Origin: Paraburkholderia mimosarum LMG 23256 = NBRC 106338
Lineage (GTDB): Bacteria > Pseudomonadota > Gammaproteobacteria > Burkholderiales > Burkholderiaceae
Direction: 5' to 3'
NCBI RefSeq assembly: GCF_000739815.1
Contig: NZ_BBJJ01000026.1
Span: 1-64,000 of the forward strand
Length of the DNA: 64,000 bases
The notes below the pieces were generated by a model. The model worked only from the letters and a program-made list of their open reading frames with translations, did not search any database and was not told where the DNA came from. Positions 27,472 to 37,004 of this stretch are shown in pieces (the stretch's first letter is position 1; each line of letters starts with the position of its first letter). A program made the position numbers and the translations under genes.

Positions 27472-27514
27472 CGCGTGACCTGATGTCATGACCCGAGAAC
27501 GTGGAGAGACGGCA

Positions 27515-28864
27515 ATGAATGCACCTTTGCGGCACCCGACCGAAGTCCAGCACGGCTACATGAGCGGCTTCGCCAACGAGTTCGCGACCGAGGCGCTGCC
27601 GGGCGCGTTGCCCGCAGGGCAGAACTCGCCGCAGCGCTGCGCCTACGGCCTGTATGCTGAGCAGCTTTCCGGCACGGCGTTCACCGCGCCGCGCTCGCAC
27701 AACCGCCGCACGTGGTTCTACCGGATCCGTCCGGGCGCCGTGCACCAGCCGTTCACGCCGCTCGCTTCGCATCCGGACACGAACGGGGCGCCGCGCCTCG
27801 TCGCCGATTTCGGCGACGTGCCGCCCACGCCGCCCAACCAGTTGCGCTGGGACGCGCTGCCCATGCCCGCCGAGCCCACGGATTTCATCGACGGCTGGGT
27901 GACGATGTCGGGCAACGGCTCGGCGGCGTCGATGAGCGGCTGCGCGATCCACCTGTACGCGGCCAACCGGCCGATGGTCGACCGCTTTTTCTACAACACC
28001 GATGGCGAACTGCTGATCGTCCCGCAGCAGGGGCGCCTTGCGATCCGCACCGAGATGGGCCGGCTCGACGTCGAGCCGTTCGAAATCGCCGTGATTCCGC
28101 GCGGCGTGCGCTTCACGGTGGATCTGCCCGACGGCGAAGCGCGCGGCTACATCTGCGAGAACTTCGGCGCGCTGCTGCGTTTGCCCGATCTCGGCGTGAT
28201 CGGCTCGAATGGCCTCGCCAATCCGCGCGACTTCCTCACGCCCGTCGCCGCCTACGAAGACCGCGAAGGCAATTTCGAGCTCGTCACGAAGCTCAATGGC
28301 CAGCTCTGGCGCGCCGACATCGGCCATTCGCCGCTCGACGTCGTGGCGTGGCACGGCAACTACGCGCCCTACAAGTACGATCTGCGCCGTTTCAATACGA
28401 TCGGCTCGATCAGCTACGACCATCCCGATCCCTCGATCTTCCTCGTGCTGCAGTCGCCGACGGACACGCCCGGCGTCGACGCGATCGACTTCGTGATCTT
28501 CCCGCCGCGCTGGCTCGCGGCCGAGAACACGTTCCGGCCGCCCTGGTATCACCGCAACGTGGCGAGCGAGTTCATGGGTCTCGTGCACGGCGTGTACGAC
28601 GCCAAGGCCGAGGGCTTCGTGCCGGGCGGCGCGAGCCTGCACAACTGCATGACGGGCCACGGCCCCGATGCCGAGACGTTCGAGAAGGCCTCGGCTTCCG
28701 ATACGACCAGGCCGAACAAGGTCGACGACACGATGGCCTTCATGTTCGAGACCCGCACGCTGATCCGCCCGACGCGCTACGCGCTCGAAACGAGCCAGTT
28801 GCAGGCGAACTACTACGAGTGCTGGCAAGGCCTCAAGAAACACTTCAATCCGGAGCAGCAATGA
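27515..28864 (+). CDS. hmgA: Homogentisate 1,2-dioxygenase
   Basis: Opens the ring of homogentisate to maleylacetoacetate in tyrosine and phenylalanine breakdown. The 449-residue protein starts with the family-typical GYMSGFANEFATEALPGALP and contains RTWFYRIRP, GDGELLIVPQQGRL-like cupin sequence, GYICENFG, and the iron-binding region PPWYHRNVASEFMGLV with His and Glu ligands. The ATG at 27515 has a GGAGAG site. The stop overlaps the fahA start (ATGA), so the two genes form a coupled operon. Confidence 0.96.
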   Translation: MNAPLRHPTEVQHGYMSGFANEFATEALPGALPAGQNSPQRCAYGLYAEQLSGTAFTAPRSHNRRTWFYRIRPGAVHQPFTPLASHPDTNGAPRLVADFGDVPPTPPNQLRWDALPMPAEPTDFIDGWVTMSGNGSAASMSGCAIHLYAANRPMVDRFFYNTDGELLIVPQQGRLAIRTEMGRLDVEPFEIAVIPRGVRFTVDLPDGEARGYICENFGALLRLPDLGVIGSNGLANPRDFLTPVAAYEDREGNFELVTKLNGQLWRADIGHSPLDVVAWHGNYAPYKYDLRRFNTIGSISYDHPDPSIFLVLQSPTDTPGVDAIDFVIFPPRWLAAENTFRPPWYHRNVASEFMGLVHGVYDAKAEGFVPGGASLHNCMTGHGPDAETFEKASASDTTRPNKVDDTMAFMFETRTLIRPTRYALETSQLQANYYECWQGLKKHFNPEQQ

Positions 28865-30174
28865 GCAGCACGATGACGGACGAACTCAAGGCGACGCTCG
28901 ATCCCCAGCGCAAGAGCTGGATCGAGCGTGCGAACGACGCACAGTGCGATTTCGCGATCCAGAACCTGCCATTCGGCGTGTTCAGCGATACGGGTAACGG
29001 GAACGCGCGCGTGGGCGTGGCGATCGGCGCTCTCGTGGCCGATCTCGCGGTGCTGCACGAAGCGGGGCTGCTGCGTCTGCCCGCGAGCGCGCCGCAAGAC
29101 GTGTTTGCGCGCCCCGCGCTGAACGACTTCATCGCGCTCGGTCGCGACGTGTGGCGCAGCGTGCGCGTGCAGCTTTCGTCGCTCCTCGCACGTGAAACGC
29201 CGACGCTGCGCGACGACGCGGCGCTGCGCCAGCGCGCCTTCGTCAAGCTCGCCGATGCAAAGCTGCATCTGCCCGTGCAGATTCCCGGCTACACCGACTT
29301 CTACTCGTCGAAGGAACACGCGACGAACGTCGGGGCGATGTTTCGGGATCCGAAGAATGCGCTGCTGCCGAACTGGTCCGAGATGCCGATCGGCTATAAC
29401 GGCCGCGCTTCGTCGGTGGTGGTGAGCGGCACGCCGGTGCGCCGCCCCAATGGCCAGTTGAAGCTTCCCGATCAGGAGCGTCCGGTGTTCGGCGCGTGCC
29501 GCAAGCTCGATATCGAGCTGGAGACGGGCTTCATCGTCGGGCGCGGCAATGCGCTGGGCGAGCCGATCGCTTGTGAAGACGCCGAGGATCACATCTTCGG
29601 CATGGTGCTGCTCAACGACTGGAGCGCGCGGGACATGCAGCAGTGGGAATACGTGCCGCTCGGGCCGTTCAATTCGAAGGGCTTCGCCACGACGATTTCG
29701 CCGTGGGTCGTCACGCTCGACGCGCTGGAGCCGTTCCGCGTCGCGCAGCCCGCGCAGGAGCCGCAGCCGCTCGAATATCTGCGCCACAAGGGCGATCACG
29801 CGTTCGACATTGCGCTGGAAGTGACGATGCGGCCCGAAGGCGCGACGGATGCGACGACCATCGCGCGCACGAACTTCCGCCACATGTACTGGACGATGGC
29901 GCAGCAGCTCGCGCATCACACCGTGGCGGGCTGCAACACGCGCGTGGGCGACCTGATGGGCTCGGGCACGATCTCGGGCCCGACGCCGGACTCGTTCGGC
30001 AGCCTGCTCGAACTCACGTGGAACGGGAAAAATCCGCTGGAATTGAAGAGCGGTGGCACGCGCGCTTTCATCGAGGATGGCGACGAGCTGACGCTCGCGG
30101 GCTGGTGCCAGGGCGATGGCTATCGCGTGGGTTTTGGCGCCTGCACAGGCAAGATCCTGCCGGCGCTGAAATAA
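28861..30174 (+). CDS. fahA: Fumarylacetoacetase
   Basis: Last step of homogentisate breakdown, giving fumarate and acetoacetate. The 437-residue protein has the N-terminal domain NLPFGVFSDTG and the catalytic domain with YTDFYSSKEHATNVG, LPIGYNGR-type SEMPIGYNGRASSVVVSG, KLDIELETGFIVG and LNDWSARDMQQWEYVPLGPF, all standard metal- and substrate-binding blocks. The ATG overlaps the hmgA stop by 4 nt. Maleylacetoacetate isomerase is not in the window, so it must be encoded elsewhere or be replaced by glutathione chemistry. Confidence 0.96.
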   Translation: MSSTMTDELKATLDPQRKSWIERANDAQCDFAIQNLPFGVFSDTGNGNARVGVAIGALVADLAVLHEAGLLRLPASAPQDVFARPALNDFIALGRDVWRSVRVQLSSLLARETPTLRDDAALRQRAFVKLADAKLHLPVQIPGYTDFYSSKEHATNVGAMFRDPKNALLPNWSEMPIGYNGRASSVVVSGTPVRRPNGQLKLPDQERPVFGACRKLDIELETGFIVGRGNALGEPIACEDAEDHIFGMVLLNDWSARDMQQWEYVPLGPFNSKGFATTISPWVVTLDALEPFRVAQPAQEPQPLEYLRHKGDHAFDIALEVTMRPEGATDATTIARTNFRHMYWTMAQQLAHHTVAGCNTRVGDLMGSGTISGPTPDSFGSLLELTWNGKNPLELKSGGTRAFIEDGDELTLAGWCQGDGYRVGFGACTGKILPALK

Positions 30175-30201
30175 CGAAAGCTCAAGTCTGGAAAGCAGGA
30201 C

Positions 30202-30240
30202 GGCCGATGCGCTACAGAGGCGCATCGGCCGTCTTTCTTT
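30202..30240 (+). terminator. Intrinsic terminator of the hmgA-fahA operon
   Basis: A perfect 11-bp stem (GGCCGATGCGC / GCGCATCGGCC) with a 7-nt loop, followed by GTCTTTCTTT, 27 bp after the fahA stop. This is a textbook rho-independent terminator, and it also faces the end of the convergent MFS gene. Confidence 0.85.
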
Positions 30241-30255
30241 GTCGGTTGGACGACG

Positions 30256-31413
30256 CTACGCGCGCGCTTGCGCCAACCCTCGCGAGCGCTCCCAGCGCAG
30301 CGCGCCGAGAAAGACGAGCGCGCCCGCGAACAGCACCCATAGCATCGAATCGCGCCCCGCGTGCTGCATCAGCGCGCCGGTGACGATCGGGCCACCGAAG
30401 CTCGCGGCGCTCCACGAGGCGCTCACGAGCGCGCTCGCGGAGACGAGCGCGATGCCTTCGAAGCGCTCCCCGCACGCGACGATGGCGAGCGTATAGATCG
30501 ACCCCGCCGCCGCGCCGAGCACGAAGAGGAGCGGCCAGCGCAGCCACGGCGTATCCACGGCGAAGGGCAGGAGCGGCAGCAGCGCCGCGACGATCACGCC
30601 CATGAGCGCATGCACGCGCTCGCGGCCCAGGCGATCGGCGAGCCAGCCGATGGGGAACTGCATGGTCGTGTCGCCGAGCAGCACGACCGAGGCGAACAGC
30701 ACGGCCACCTCGCTGCCGATGCCGTGACCCATGGCAAAGAGCGGCAGCAGCGAAAGCGCGAGCGTGTCGAAGAGCGCGAAAAAGCCCGTCGCGACGATGA
30801 GCGCCGGCATCTTCGGCATGACGTGACGCCAGCTGCCGTGCGGCTCGTGCAGATCGGTTTGCTGCGGATTCGAGCGGATTGCCGCGAGCATCGGCAGCGC
30901 AATGAGGAAGAGCGCGCCGCAGATCGCGAAGCGCCACGCCGTGTAGCCCGCGATCTGGCTCACGAGCACCGGGCCCGACATCTGGAACAGCGTGAACGTC
31001 GTGGCATAGATGCCGACCACGCGGCCGCGGTTCGAATCGTCGGCGAGTTCGTTGACCCACGCTTCGCCGATCGTGAAGAGCAGCATGAGCGCCGCGCCGC
31101 AGAGCATGCGCAGGAGCGCCCAGAGCCACAGGTTGGCGCTCGCCTGCATGAGCGCGGTCGCGATGGCGACGGTCAGCACCGAGCCGACGATCACCTGGCG
31201 TGAACCGAAGCGCGTGGAGATCCACGCCGTGAGCGGCACGACGGCCAGGCCCCCCAGCGCCTGCGCGGCCGTGAGCAGCCCGACGATGGCGGTGCCGTAG
31301 CCGGCGTCGGTGAGGGCGAGAGCGGTGAGCGGGAGCGTCGCGCCGGAGCCGAGGCCGACCACGGCCACGCTCAGGATCAGCGCGAGGAAGTCGCGGGTGA
31401 GGACGGTTTTCAT
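30256..31413 (-). CDS. MFS transporter
   Basis: A 385-residue major facilitator with about twelve hydrophobic helices. The N-terminal half starts FLALILSVAVVGLGSGATLPLTAL. A loop 2-3 motif A-like STRFGSRQVIVG and a central loop with basic residues are visible, and the second half has GWLADRLGRERV. It resembles the YcaD-type branch. The start was set to the ATG at 31413 because the open frame begins with a TTG. The substrate is unknown. Confidence 0.85.
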   Translation of the reverse strand: MKTVLTRDFLALILSVAVVGLGSGATLPLTALALTDAGYGTAIVGLLTAAQALGGLAVVPLTAWISTRFGSRQVIVGSVLTVAIATALMQASANLWLWALLRMLCGAALMLLFTIGEAWVNELADDSNRGRVVGIYATTFTLFQMSGPVLVSQIAGYTAWRFAICGALFLIALPMLAAIRSNPQQTDLHEPHGSWRHVMPKMPALIVATGFFALFDTLALSLLPLFAMGHGIGSEVAVLFASVVLLGDTTMQFPIGWLADRLGRERVHALMGVIVAALLPLLPFAVDTPWLRWPLLFVLGAAAGSIYTLAIVACGERFEGIALVSASALVSASWSAASFGGPIVTGALMQHAGRDSMLWVLFAGALVFLGALRWERSRGLAQARA

Positions 31414-31538
31414 CGGCCGCAATGCTACTACGGGGCGGCTACAGCCGCGTGCGTAGCTTGCTGCAGCCGCGCCTCACGGTGGGCAGTCGCGGTGTGGCAC
31501 CGCCACGCGTGCCGCCCGCAGGAACGCATAGAAGCGCA

Positions 31539-32723
31539 TCAAGCGCAGGAAGTCGGTCCCGAGACCGCCACGCGCCGTCGCGCGCGCCGGTCGATCTGCG
31601 CCGAGACGAGCGTGAGCCCGAGCGCCGCGAACGCCGTTGCGACGCCCACCCACGGCAGCGCCGTGAGCGGCGCGCCCGCGCTGATCGCCACGCCGCCGAT
31701 CCACGCACCGCCCGCGTTGCCAAGGTTGAAGGCGCCCTGGTTGAGCGTGGAGGCGAGGTTGGGCGCGTCGCTGGCGCGGTTCACGATCAGCATCTGCAGC
31801 GGCGGCACGATCGCGAACGCGAGAATGCCCCAGACGAAAATCGTCGCCATCGCGGCGATCGGCTCGTGCATGGTCAGCGAGAAAACGGCGAGCACAACGG
31901 CGATCGAGGCGAGGAACGTGAGCAGCGAGCGCATGAGCTTCCAGTCGGCGAGCTTGCCGCCCAGCGTGCTGCCCACCGTGAGCCCGAGGCCGAACAGCAG
32001 CAGCACGAACGTGACTTCGTGCGGCGAGAAGCCCGTCACGTCTTCGAGGATCGGCGTGATGTAGGTGAACACCGCGAAGAGGCTGGCCGAAGCCAGCACG
32101 CTCATGCCGAGCACCATGAGCACCTGCGGATTCCTCAGTACCCCGAACTCGTGCACGAGGCTCGCCTTCTGCATTTCGATCTTCGCGGGCAGGCACACCT
32201 GCAGCACCGCGGCCGCGAGGACGCCGATGGCGGTCACGGCCCAGAACGTCGTGCGCCAGCCGGCGATCTGCCCGAGCGCGGTGCCGAGCGGCACGCCTAG
32301 CACGTTGGCGAGCGTCAAGCCCGTGAACATGAGCGCGATGGCCTGGGCGCGGCGGTTCGGCGCGACGAGCCCGGCCGCGACCACCGAGCCGATGCCGAAG
32401 AACGCGCCATGGCAGAACGCCGTGACGATGCGCGCGGCCATCAGGATCGAATAATTCGGCGCGAGCGCGCACAGCAGGTTGCCGACGATGAAGATGCCGA
32501 TCAGCCGCATGAGGGCCTGCTTGCGCGGCACGTTGGCAACGGCGATGGCGACGATGGGCGCGCCGATCGTCACGCCGAGCGCATAGGCCGAGACGAGCAT
32601 ACCCGCCGCGGGGATCGAGACGCTCAGGTCGCGCGCGACGTCGGGCAGCAGGCCCATGATGACGAATTCGGTGGTACCGATACCAAAGGCGGCAACGGCA
32701 AGGGCGAGGAGAGGCAAGGGCAT
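31539..32723 (-). CDS. MFS transporter (AraJ/YdhP-type)
   Basis: A 394-residue twelve-helix transporter. It begins with the typical LLALAVAAFGIGTTEFVIMGLLPDVA of the DHA1 AraJ-like exporters and continues with SVSIPAAGMLVSAYALGVTIGAP and GLTLANVLGVPLGTALGQ. Members export sugars, nucleosides or drugs, and the substrate here is not predictable. It is 125 bp from the preceding MFS gene on the same strand, so the two could share regulation. Confidence 0.87.
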   Translation of the reverse strand: MPLPLLALAVAAFGIGTTEFVIMGLLPDVARDLSVSIPAAGMLVSAYALGVTIGAPIVAIAVANVPRKQALMRLIGIFIVGNLLCALAPNYSILMAARIVTAFCHGAFFGIGSVVAAGLVAPNRRAQAIALMFTGLTLANVLGVPLGTALGQIAGWRTTFWAVTAIGVLAAAVLQVCLPAKIEMQKASLVHEFGVLRNPQVLMVLGMSVLASASLFAVFTYITPILEDVTGFSPHEVTFVLLLFGLGLTVGSTLGGKLADWKLMRSLLTFLASIAVVLAVFSLTMHEPIAAMATIFVWGILAFAIVPPLQMLIVNRASDAPNLASTLNQGAFNLGNAGGAWIGGVAISAGAPLTALPWVGVATAFAALGLTLVSAQIDRRARRRVAVSGPTSCA

Positions 32724-33072
32724 GGCGTGGGCTCGGCGCGGACCGGCGGCGGGGCAGGCCCGAAGCCGTGGTCATTTAAGTCAACGCGGAATTGTACTGA
32801 AACCTCACGCCTCGCATACGGCACGCTTTTCTTCGCTGCCGGGAAAACAACAGCTTTTCCGGGGCGGCGGGGATCCACCATTCGTCTTATTTCTTGACGA
32901 TTTCTACAGGTTGTCTGCATGGTGCATCGCACTCGCGCGCAGCACGATACCGACACGAACCAGCGCGGCGAAGCTTCCCTGTCCGGGCCGCCCGCCGGCA
33001 TGGCACCGCCTTGGCCTCGTCCGTTGCGCGCATGACGGCCACGAACATGCGCGACCTTCCTGGAGCGATGAC
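32724..33072. other. 349-bp interval upstream of the MFS gene and the small secreted protein gene
   Basis: A divergent promoter region. A GC-rich imperfect hairpin lies near 32840-32865. No gene was recognised and no tRNA or repeat was seen. Confidence 0.5.
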
Positions 33073-33339
33073 ATGAACACGATGAATACCGTACGCATCG
33101 CGGTGGCCGCTGCGGCCGCCTTCTTCGCAGGTAGCGCGCTCGCTCAGTCGCAGAGCGATCAGCAGACGCAGGCCAGTGCGCCGCCGCCTGCGCAGGACGT
33201 GGGCGGATCGCCCATGTCGACGGGGGCTGCGGGGGCGCCAATCGCGCTCACGCACGCGCAGGTCTATCAGGATCTAGTGCGCTCCCAGCAATCGGGCCAG
33301 CAGAAGGCCCTGACTGAAGGGCTCTATCACGGCAACTGA
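33073..33339 (+). CDS. Small secreted protein (DUF4148-like)
   Basis: An 88-residue protein with a clear signal peptide (VRIAVAAAAAFFAGSALA, cleaved before QSQSD). The mature part is Gln/Ser/Pro-rich and ends with LTHAQVYQDLVRSQQSGQQKALTEGLYHGN. The LTHAQVYQDLV segment resembles the small DUF4148-type periplasmic proteins common in Burkholderia. The function is unknown. The start is the ATG of MNTMNTVRI; an earlier ATG at 33068 is out of frame. Confidence 0.7.
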   Translation: MNTMNTVRIAVAAAAAFFAGSALAQSQSDQQTQASAPPPAQDVGGSPMSTGAAGAPIALTHAQVYQDLVRSQQSGQQKALTEGLYHGN

Positions 33340-33402
33340 GCGAGGGGATGCTGGCGTTGCAGGACGGCGACCCCACACGCGTTCGCGAACCGCGCCAGTC
33401 GC

Positions 33403-35223
33403 TCAGCGCGTCGGGCCGCCGGCAATATGTTTTTCGATGAGCCGCATGCGCCCGGTCGGGCGCCATGGCGCGAACCACGGATTGGTGCGCAGTTCGCATA
33501 GCCGCGAACTGCGCTCGGCAAGCGCGGTTTCGAGCCAGTGGAACATCTCGTCGGGTTGCGCGACGCGCGCATAGGCTTCGGCGATGAGCAGCGGCGACGT
33601 GTACCGCGAGCGCCGTCGAGCGAGCAGATCCTCGAGATACCAGCGCAGCACCGCGTCATAGCCGCCTGCTTCCCAGCGGGCGCGAATCGTCGTGGCGCGC
33701 GCGTGCTGGTTGCAGTGCTCGAGCGCCTCGACGGTGGCGTCCACGGCCTGCGCATAGAGCTTCTTCACTTCGAACGCCGTGGCGAGCAGCTGATAGACGA
33801 GCGGCGGATGCTCCATGTGCCCCGGCGCGAGATATTCGTTGACCACTTCGGCGTGCCTGCCCGACATCACCATGCCGAACGCGCGCGACCCCTGGAACGC
33901 CAGCGGATCGATCCGCTCGGCGCGCTCCATCGCGGCGTCGCCCTCGGCGCGCCGCCCCGCCGCGACGAGCATGCGCGCGTACAGCCGATGCGCCTCCGGA
34001 TAGCTCGGATTGCGCCGTAACGCCTCGCGAAAACCGGCCTCTGCCTGAACCCAGTCCCAATCGTAGAAGTAACGTACGGCCGCGAGCGCATGGTGCGCCT
34101 CGGGCAGGTCCGGGTCGAGTTCGAGCGCGCTTTCGGCGAGTGCGCGCGCGACCGGCCAGCCATCGTCGGGCGCGATGAAACCGTGCACCACCGTCGATCC
34201 GTAGTAGTTCGAAAGACCTGTGTAGCCGAGCGCATAACTCGGGTCGCGCTCTAGCGCGGCCTCGAAGTACGCGCGGCTGCGCACGAAGTCTTCGCCGCCC
34301 AGACCGTGATGCGCGGAAAAACCCGCCTCGAAATGCACGCGCCGATACCAGAAGAAGCGCCCGCGCACATACGCGTCGTGCGCGGCCGGATCGACGGGCA
34401 GGCGCCGCGCGAGCCGCGTGCGCTGCTGCTCGGAAAGCGTCGAGGCGAGGTCCGCAGCGAGCGCGGCGACCGCCTCCTTGAGGATCTCCAGCGCGCCCTG
34501 CGTGGCGCTCTCGTGCGCGCGGCTCCAGATCTGCACTTCGTCGGCGCAACGGATAAGACGCGTGAGAATGCGCGTTTGCTGCCCGGCGCGCGTGAGCGAG
34601 CCTTCGAGCACGTAATCGAGGGCCAGCTCGCGCGCGATCTCGCCGATGCTCTTTTGCGTCGCGCGATAGCGTGCCGCCGTGGTCCGCGCGATCGTGAGAA
34701 CCCGCTCGGGGTTGAGCGCGCCGAGCGTGACCGAAATTTCGTCGGCGAGCGCGCAGCACAGGCTCTCCTGGCTCGCGTCGTCGGTGAGGTTGGCGAACGG
34801 CAGCACCAGCATCCGTACGGGGTGCTCGCCGCGCTCGCGCTCGCGCGAAGCGTGCGCGTCGTGCGCGGCGGCGAGACTGGCATCGTGCGCCTCGGCGACC
34901 GGGGGCAGGATGCCGTCGAAGCGGTAGCCCTTGCCTTTGACCGTGATGAGATGGCGCGGAGCGGCGGGGTCGTCGGCAAGCGCAATGCGGATTTTGCGGA
35001 TCGCCGTGTTCAGGCCGTTATCGGTGTCGCGAAATGGACTGCCGGCCCACAGCCGGTCGACGATATCCGCGCGCGAGATCAGCTCGCCACGGCGCGAGGC
35101 AAGCAGGATCAGCAGATCCATGGGCAAGCGTTCCAGGCGAACCTGCACGCCTTCGCGACGCAGCTGGTAGCGCTCGACGTCGAGTTCGAAGTCCGCGAAG
35201 CGGATGATTCGATCCGTCGGCAT
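33403..35223 (-). CDS. Winged-helix (OmpR-type) regulator with TPR repeats
   Basis: A 606-residue CadC/HilA-like regulator. An N-terminal OmpR-type winged helix (about 5-105: FELDVERYQLRREGVQVRLERLPMDLLILLA, NTAIRKIRIALADD, KGKGYRF) is followed by a FlgO/TolB-like nucleotide-cyclase-associated domain (about 140-270: VLPFANLTDD, YVLEGSLTRAGQQTRI). The C-terminal 300 residues are TPR repeats (LGYTGLSNYYGSTV, LPEAHHALAAVRYFYDWDWVQAEAGFREALRRNPSYPEAHRLYA). No TM helix was seen, so it is probably cytoplasmic. The ATG at 35223 follows a GGGAGAGA site. Targets are unknown. Confidence 0.83.
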   Translation of the reverse strand: MPTDRIIRFADFELDVERYQLRREGVQVRLERLPMDLLILLASRRGELISRADIVDRLWAGSPFRDTDNGLNTAIRKIRIALADDPAAPRHLITVKGKGYRFDGILPPVAEAHDASLAAAHDAHASRERERGEHPVRMLVLPFANLTDDASQESLCCALADEISVTLGALNPERVLTIARTTAARYRATQKSIGEIARELALDYVLEGSLTRAGQQTRILTRLIRCADEVQIWSRAHESATQGALEILKEAVAALAADLASTLSEQQRTRLARRLPVDPAAHDAYVRGRFFWYRRVHFEAGFSAHHGLGGEDFVRSRAYFEAALERDPSYALGYTGLSNYYGSTVVHGFIAPDDGWPVARALAESALELDPDLPEAHHALAAVRYFYDWDWVQAEAGFREALRRNPSYPEAHRLYARMLVAAGRRAEGDAAMERAERIDPLAFQGSRAFGMVMSGRHAEVVNEYLAPGHMEHPPLVYQLLATAFEVKKLYAQAVDATVEALEHCNQHARATTIRARWEAGGYDAVLRWYLEDLLARRRSRYTSPLLIAEAYARVAQPDEMFHWLETALAERSSRLCELRTNPWFAPWRPTGRMRLIEKHIAGGPTR

Positions 35224-35451
35224 GAAATCTCTCCCATGATGCGGCATCAGGGAAGGGGCGCCGGGGCGGTTCGTCGGAGGATGGCCCTGGACGCGAGCGT
35301 GCTCGACGTCGTAGGGGATCGCGGCAGGAGCGGGGGCTGCGGCGCGGATCAATTCAATCTAGTGCGTCTCGCGCGCGCCTTCAAGAATCAGGCGCGGCCC
35401 GCTGGCCATTGGCGTGTCAGTCCGGCAAGCCGGTTCTTTTCGCTAATTGCC

Positions 35452-36252
35452 TTACTCGTCTAGCGGCTCGCCGTGGCGACCCGCGCCGGCCGCGAAGCGC
35501 GCCGCGTGCGCGAGCCCTTCCTCGAGCACCGCGCGATAGCCGTGCGCACCTTCGCGGCGCAGCGCCTCGGCCAGATCGGGCAGTTCGCTGTGGTCGATCG
35601 CGGAGCGGCGGTCCGCGAGCAGCGCAGCCTGCGGAAGCGCCGCGAGTTGCGCGGCGATCTGCTCGGCCGCCTCGCGCGCGCCGCCTTTGGGCACCACGCG
35701 ATTGGCGAGCCCGAACGCGAGCGCTTCGTGTGCATCGACGGCGCGCCCCGTGAGGATCAGATCGAGCGCGCGCGAAAGGCCGATCAGCCGCGGCAGGCGC
35801 ACGGTGCCGCCGTCGATGAGCGGCACGCCCACGCGCCGGCAGAACACGCCAAGCACCGCGTCTTCTTCGACGACGCGCAGATCGCACAGCAATGCCAGTT
35901 CGAGCCCACCCGCCACGGCATAGCCCGCCACCGCCGCAATCACGGGCTTGCTGAGCGACATGCGCGTGGGGCCTAGCGGCCCGGGGCCGCTACCGTCCTC
36001 GCGGATTTCGTTGCGGCGCTCGGGGTCGGCGAGCGCCGTCAGGTCCGCGCCCGCGCAGAAGGTGCCGCCCGCGCCGTACAGCACGCCCGCGAGCCAGGCG
36101 GAATTGCCCTCGAAGCGTGTAAAGGCGGCTGCCAGCGCATTCGCCGTGGGCCTGTCGATGGCATTGCGCCGCGCCGGGCGATCGAGCACGATAATTGCTA
36201 CACGTTCTTGGACTTCGATGCGCACATGTTCGCCGAAGGTTTCGATGGTCAT
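35452..36252 (-). CDS. Enoyl-CoA hydratase/isomerase family protein
   Basis: A 266-residue crotonase-fold protein. Visible are RPARRNAIDRPTANAL, the oxyanion-hole loop AGGTFCAGADLTALAD and AVAGYAVAGGLELALLCDLRVVEEDAVLG, then FCRRVGVPLIDGGTVRLPRLIG. A Gly-Gly-Leu-Glu in the hydratase loop is typical of hydratases; the second catalytic position is not clear enough to name the reaction. The start was set to the second ATG, whose GAGGAG site has correct spacing. It is divergent from the fertility-inhibition-like gene. The substrate is unknown. Confidence 0.87.
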   Translation of the reverse strand: MTIETFGEHVRIEVQERVAIIVLDRPARRNAIDRPTANALAAAFTRFEGNSAWLAGVLYGAGGTFCAGADLTALADPERRNEIREDGSGPGPLGPTRMSLSKPVIAAVAGYAVAGGLELALLCDLRVVEEDAVLGVFCRRVGVPLIDGGTVRLPRLIGLSRALDLILTGRAVDAHEALAFGLANRVVPKGGAREAAEQIAAQLAALPQAALLADRRSAIDHSELPDLAEALRREGAHGYRAVLEEGLAHAARFAAGAGRHGEPLDE

Positions 36253-36352
36253 GGGCATCTCCTCGATGCGCCCTGCATTCGTCATAAAAATTTCATGGTC
36301 CATCCGTAGCTTAGGCCGGTTTCAACTTGTCAACTGCTTTCCCGCCCCCTGC

Positions 36353-36928
36353 ATGCAATCGACGTCCATGTCCCCCCTCGCATCCTTTCCGGATTCCTCG
36401 GCGTCTCCGTCTTGTGGACCTTTCTGGACCGTCCCGCTGCCCGCCCACGACGCGTACGACCATGTGCGCTTCAAACGTGTCTTCACAGCCGATGGCACGC
36501 GCCATGAAGTCGTGATCGTCGATTTGCACAAGCTGCTCGTCTGCGCCGATCGCGACGACACCGACTACGTCCTCAAGCCCGTCGACGACTGGCATAGCGG
36601 CAAGGTACGAGGCATTCGTGAATTTCTCGATCCCGACAACGAGCGCGTGCCGCAGATGCCCTATGTGACGATCTCCAAACGCCGCACGACGGGGCTGGCC
36701 GGATGGCTCCGCCTCGCGCACGAAGGCGTGGTGGCGTTCCGCAACGGCCAGCATCGGGCGCGCTACCTCGCGTGGGCAGGCGCGCTATGGCTGCCAGTGG
36801 AAGTGCACGAGCGGGAAGCCGCGCTGCTGCGCGAACTGTGTGGCGCGGCCGAGGTCCCGGTCACCTTCGACGACGAGCGTGCACCCCGTTCTGATGCTTC
36901 GAGGCGGCGCGAGCGGCGTGTTCGCTAA
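36353..36928 (+). CDS. ParB/sulfiredoxin-fold-like protein, similar to plasmid fertility-inhibition factors
   Basis: A 191-residue protein. The core KVRGIREFLDPDNERVPQMPYVTIS is followed by GVVAFRNGQHRARYLAWAGALWLPVEVHEREA. The NGQHRARYLAWAGA block looks like the G-x-R/H-R-x-x-A pattern of ParB/Srx-fold proteins, to which Osa-type fertility-inhibition factors belong. I recall FiwA-like names for Burkholderia relatives, but this is not proved here. There is no plasmid context. It starts at 36353; a second ATG at 36368 is possible. The C-terminus is Arg-rich. Confidence 0.55.
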   Translation: MQSTSMSPLASFPDSSASPSCGPFWTVPLPAHDAYDHVRFKRVFTADGTRHEVVIVDLHKLLVCADRDDTDYVLKPVDDWHSGKVRGIREFLDPDNERVPQMPYVTISKRRTTGLAGWLRLAHEGVVAFRNGQHRARYLAWAGALWLPVEVHEREAALLRELCGAAEVPVTFDDERAPRSDASRRRERRVR

Positions 36929-37004
36929 CGGCTGCGCGCTGCCCTGGTGCATCGATATCGAACGTGTGCATCGCGCGCCAGCATGACGCGCGGCCGTTGG
37001 GTGT

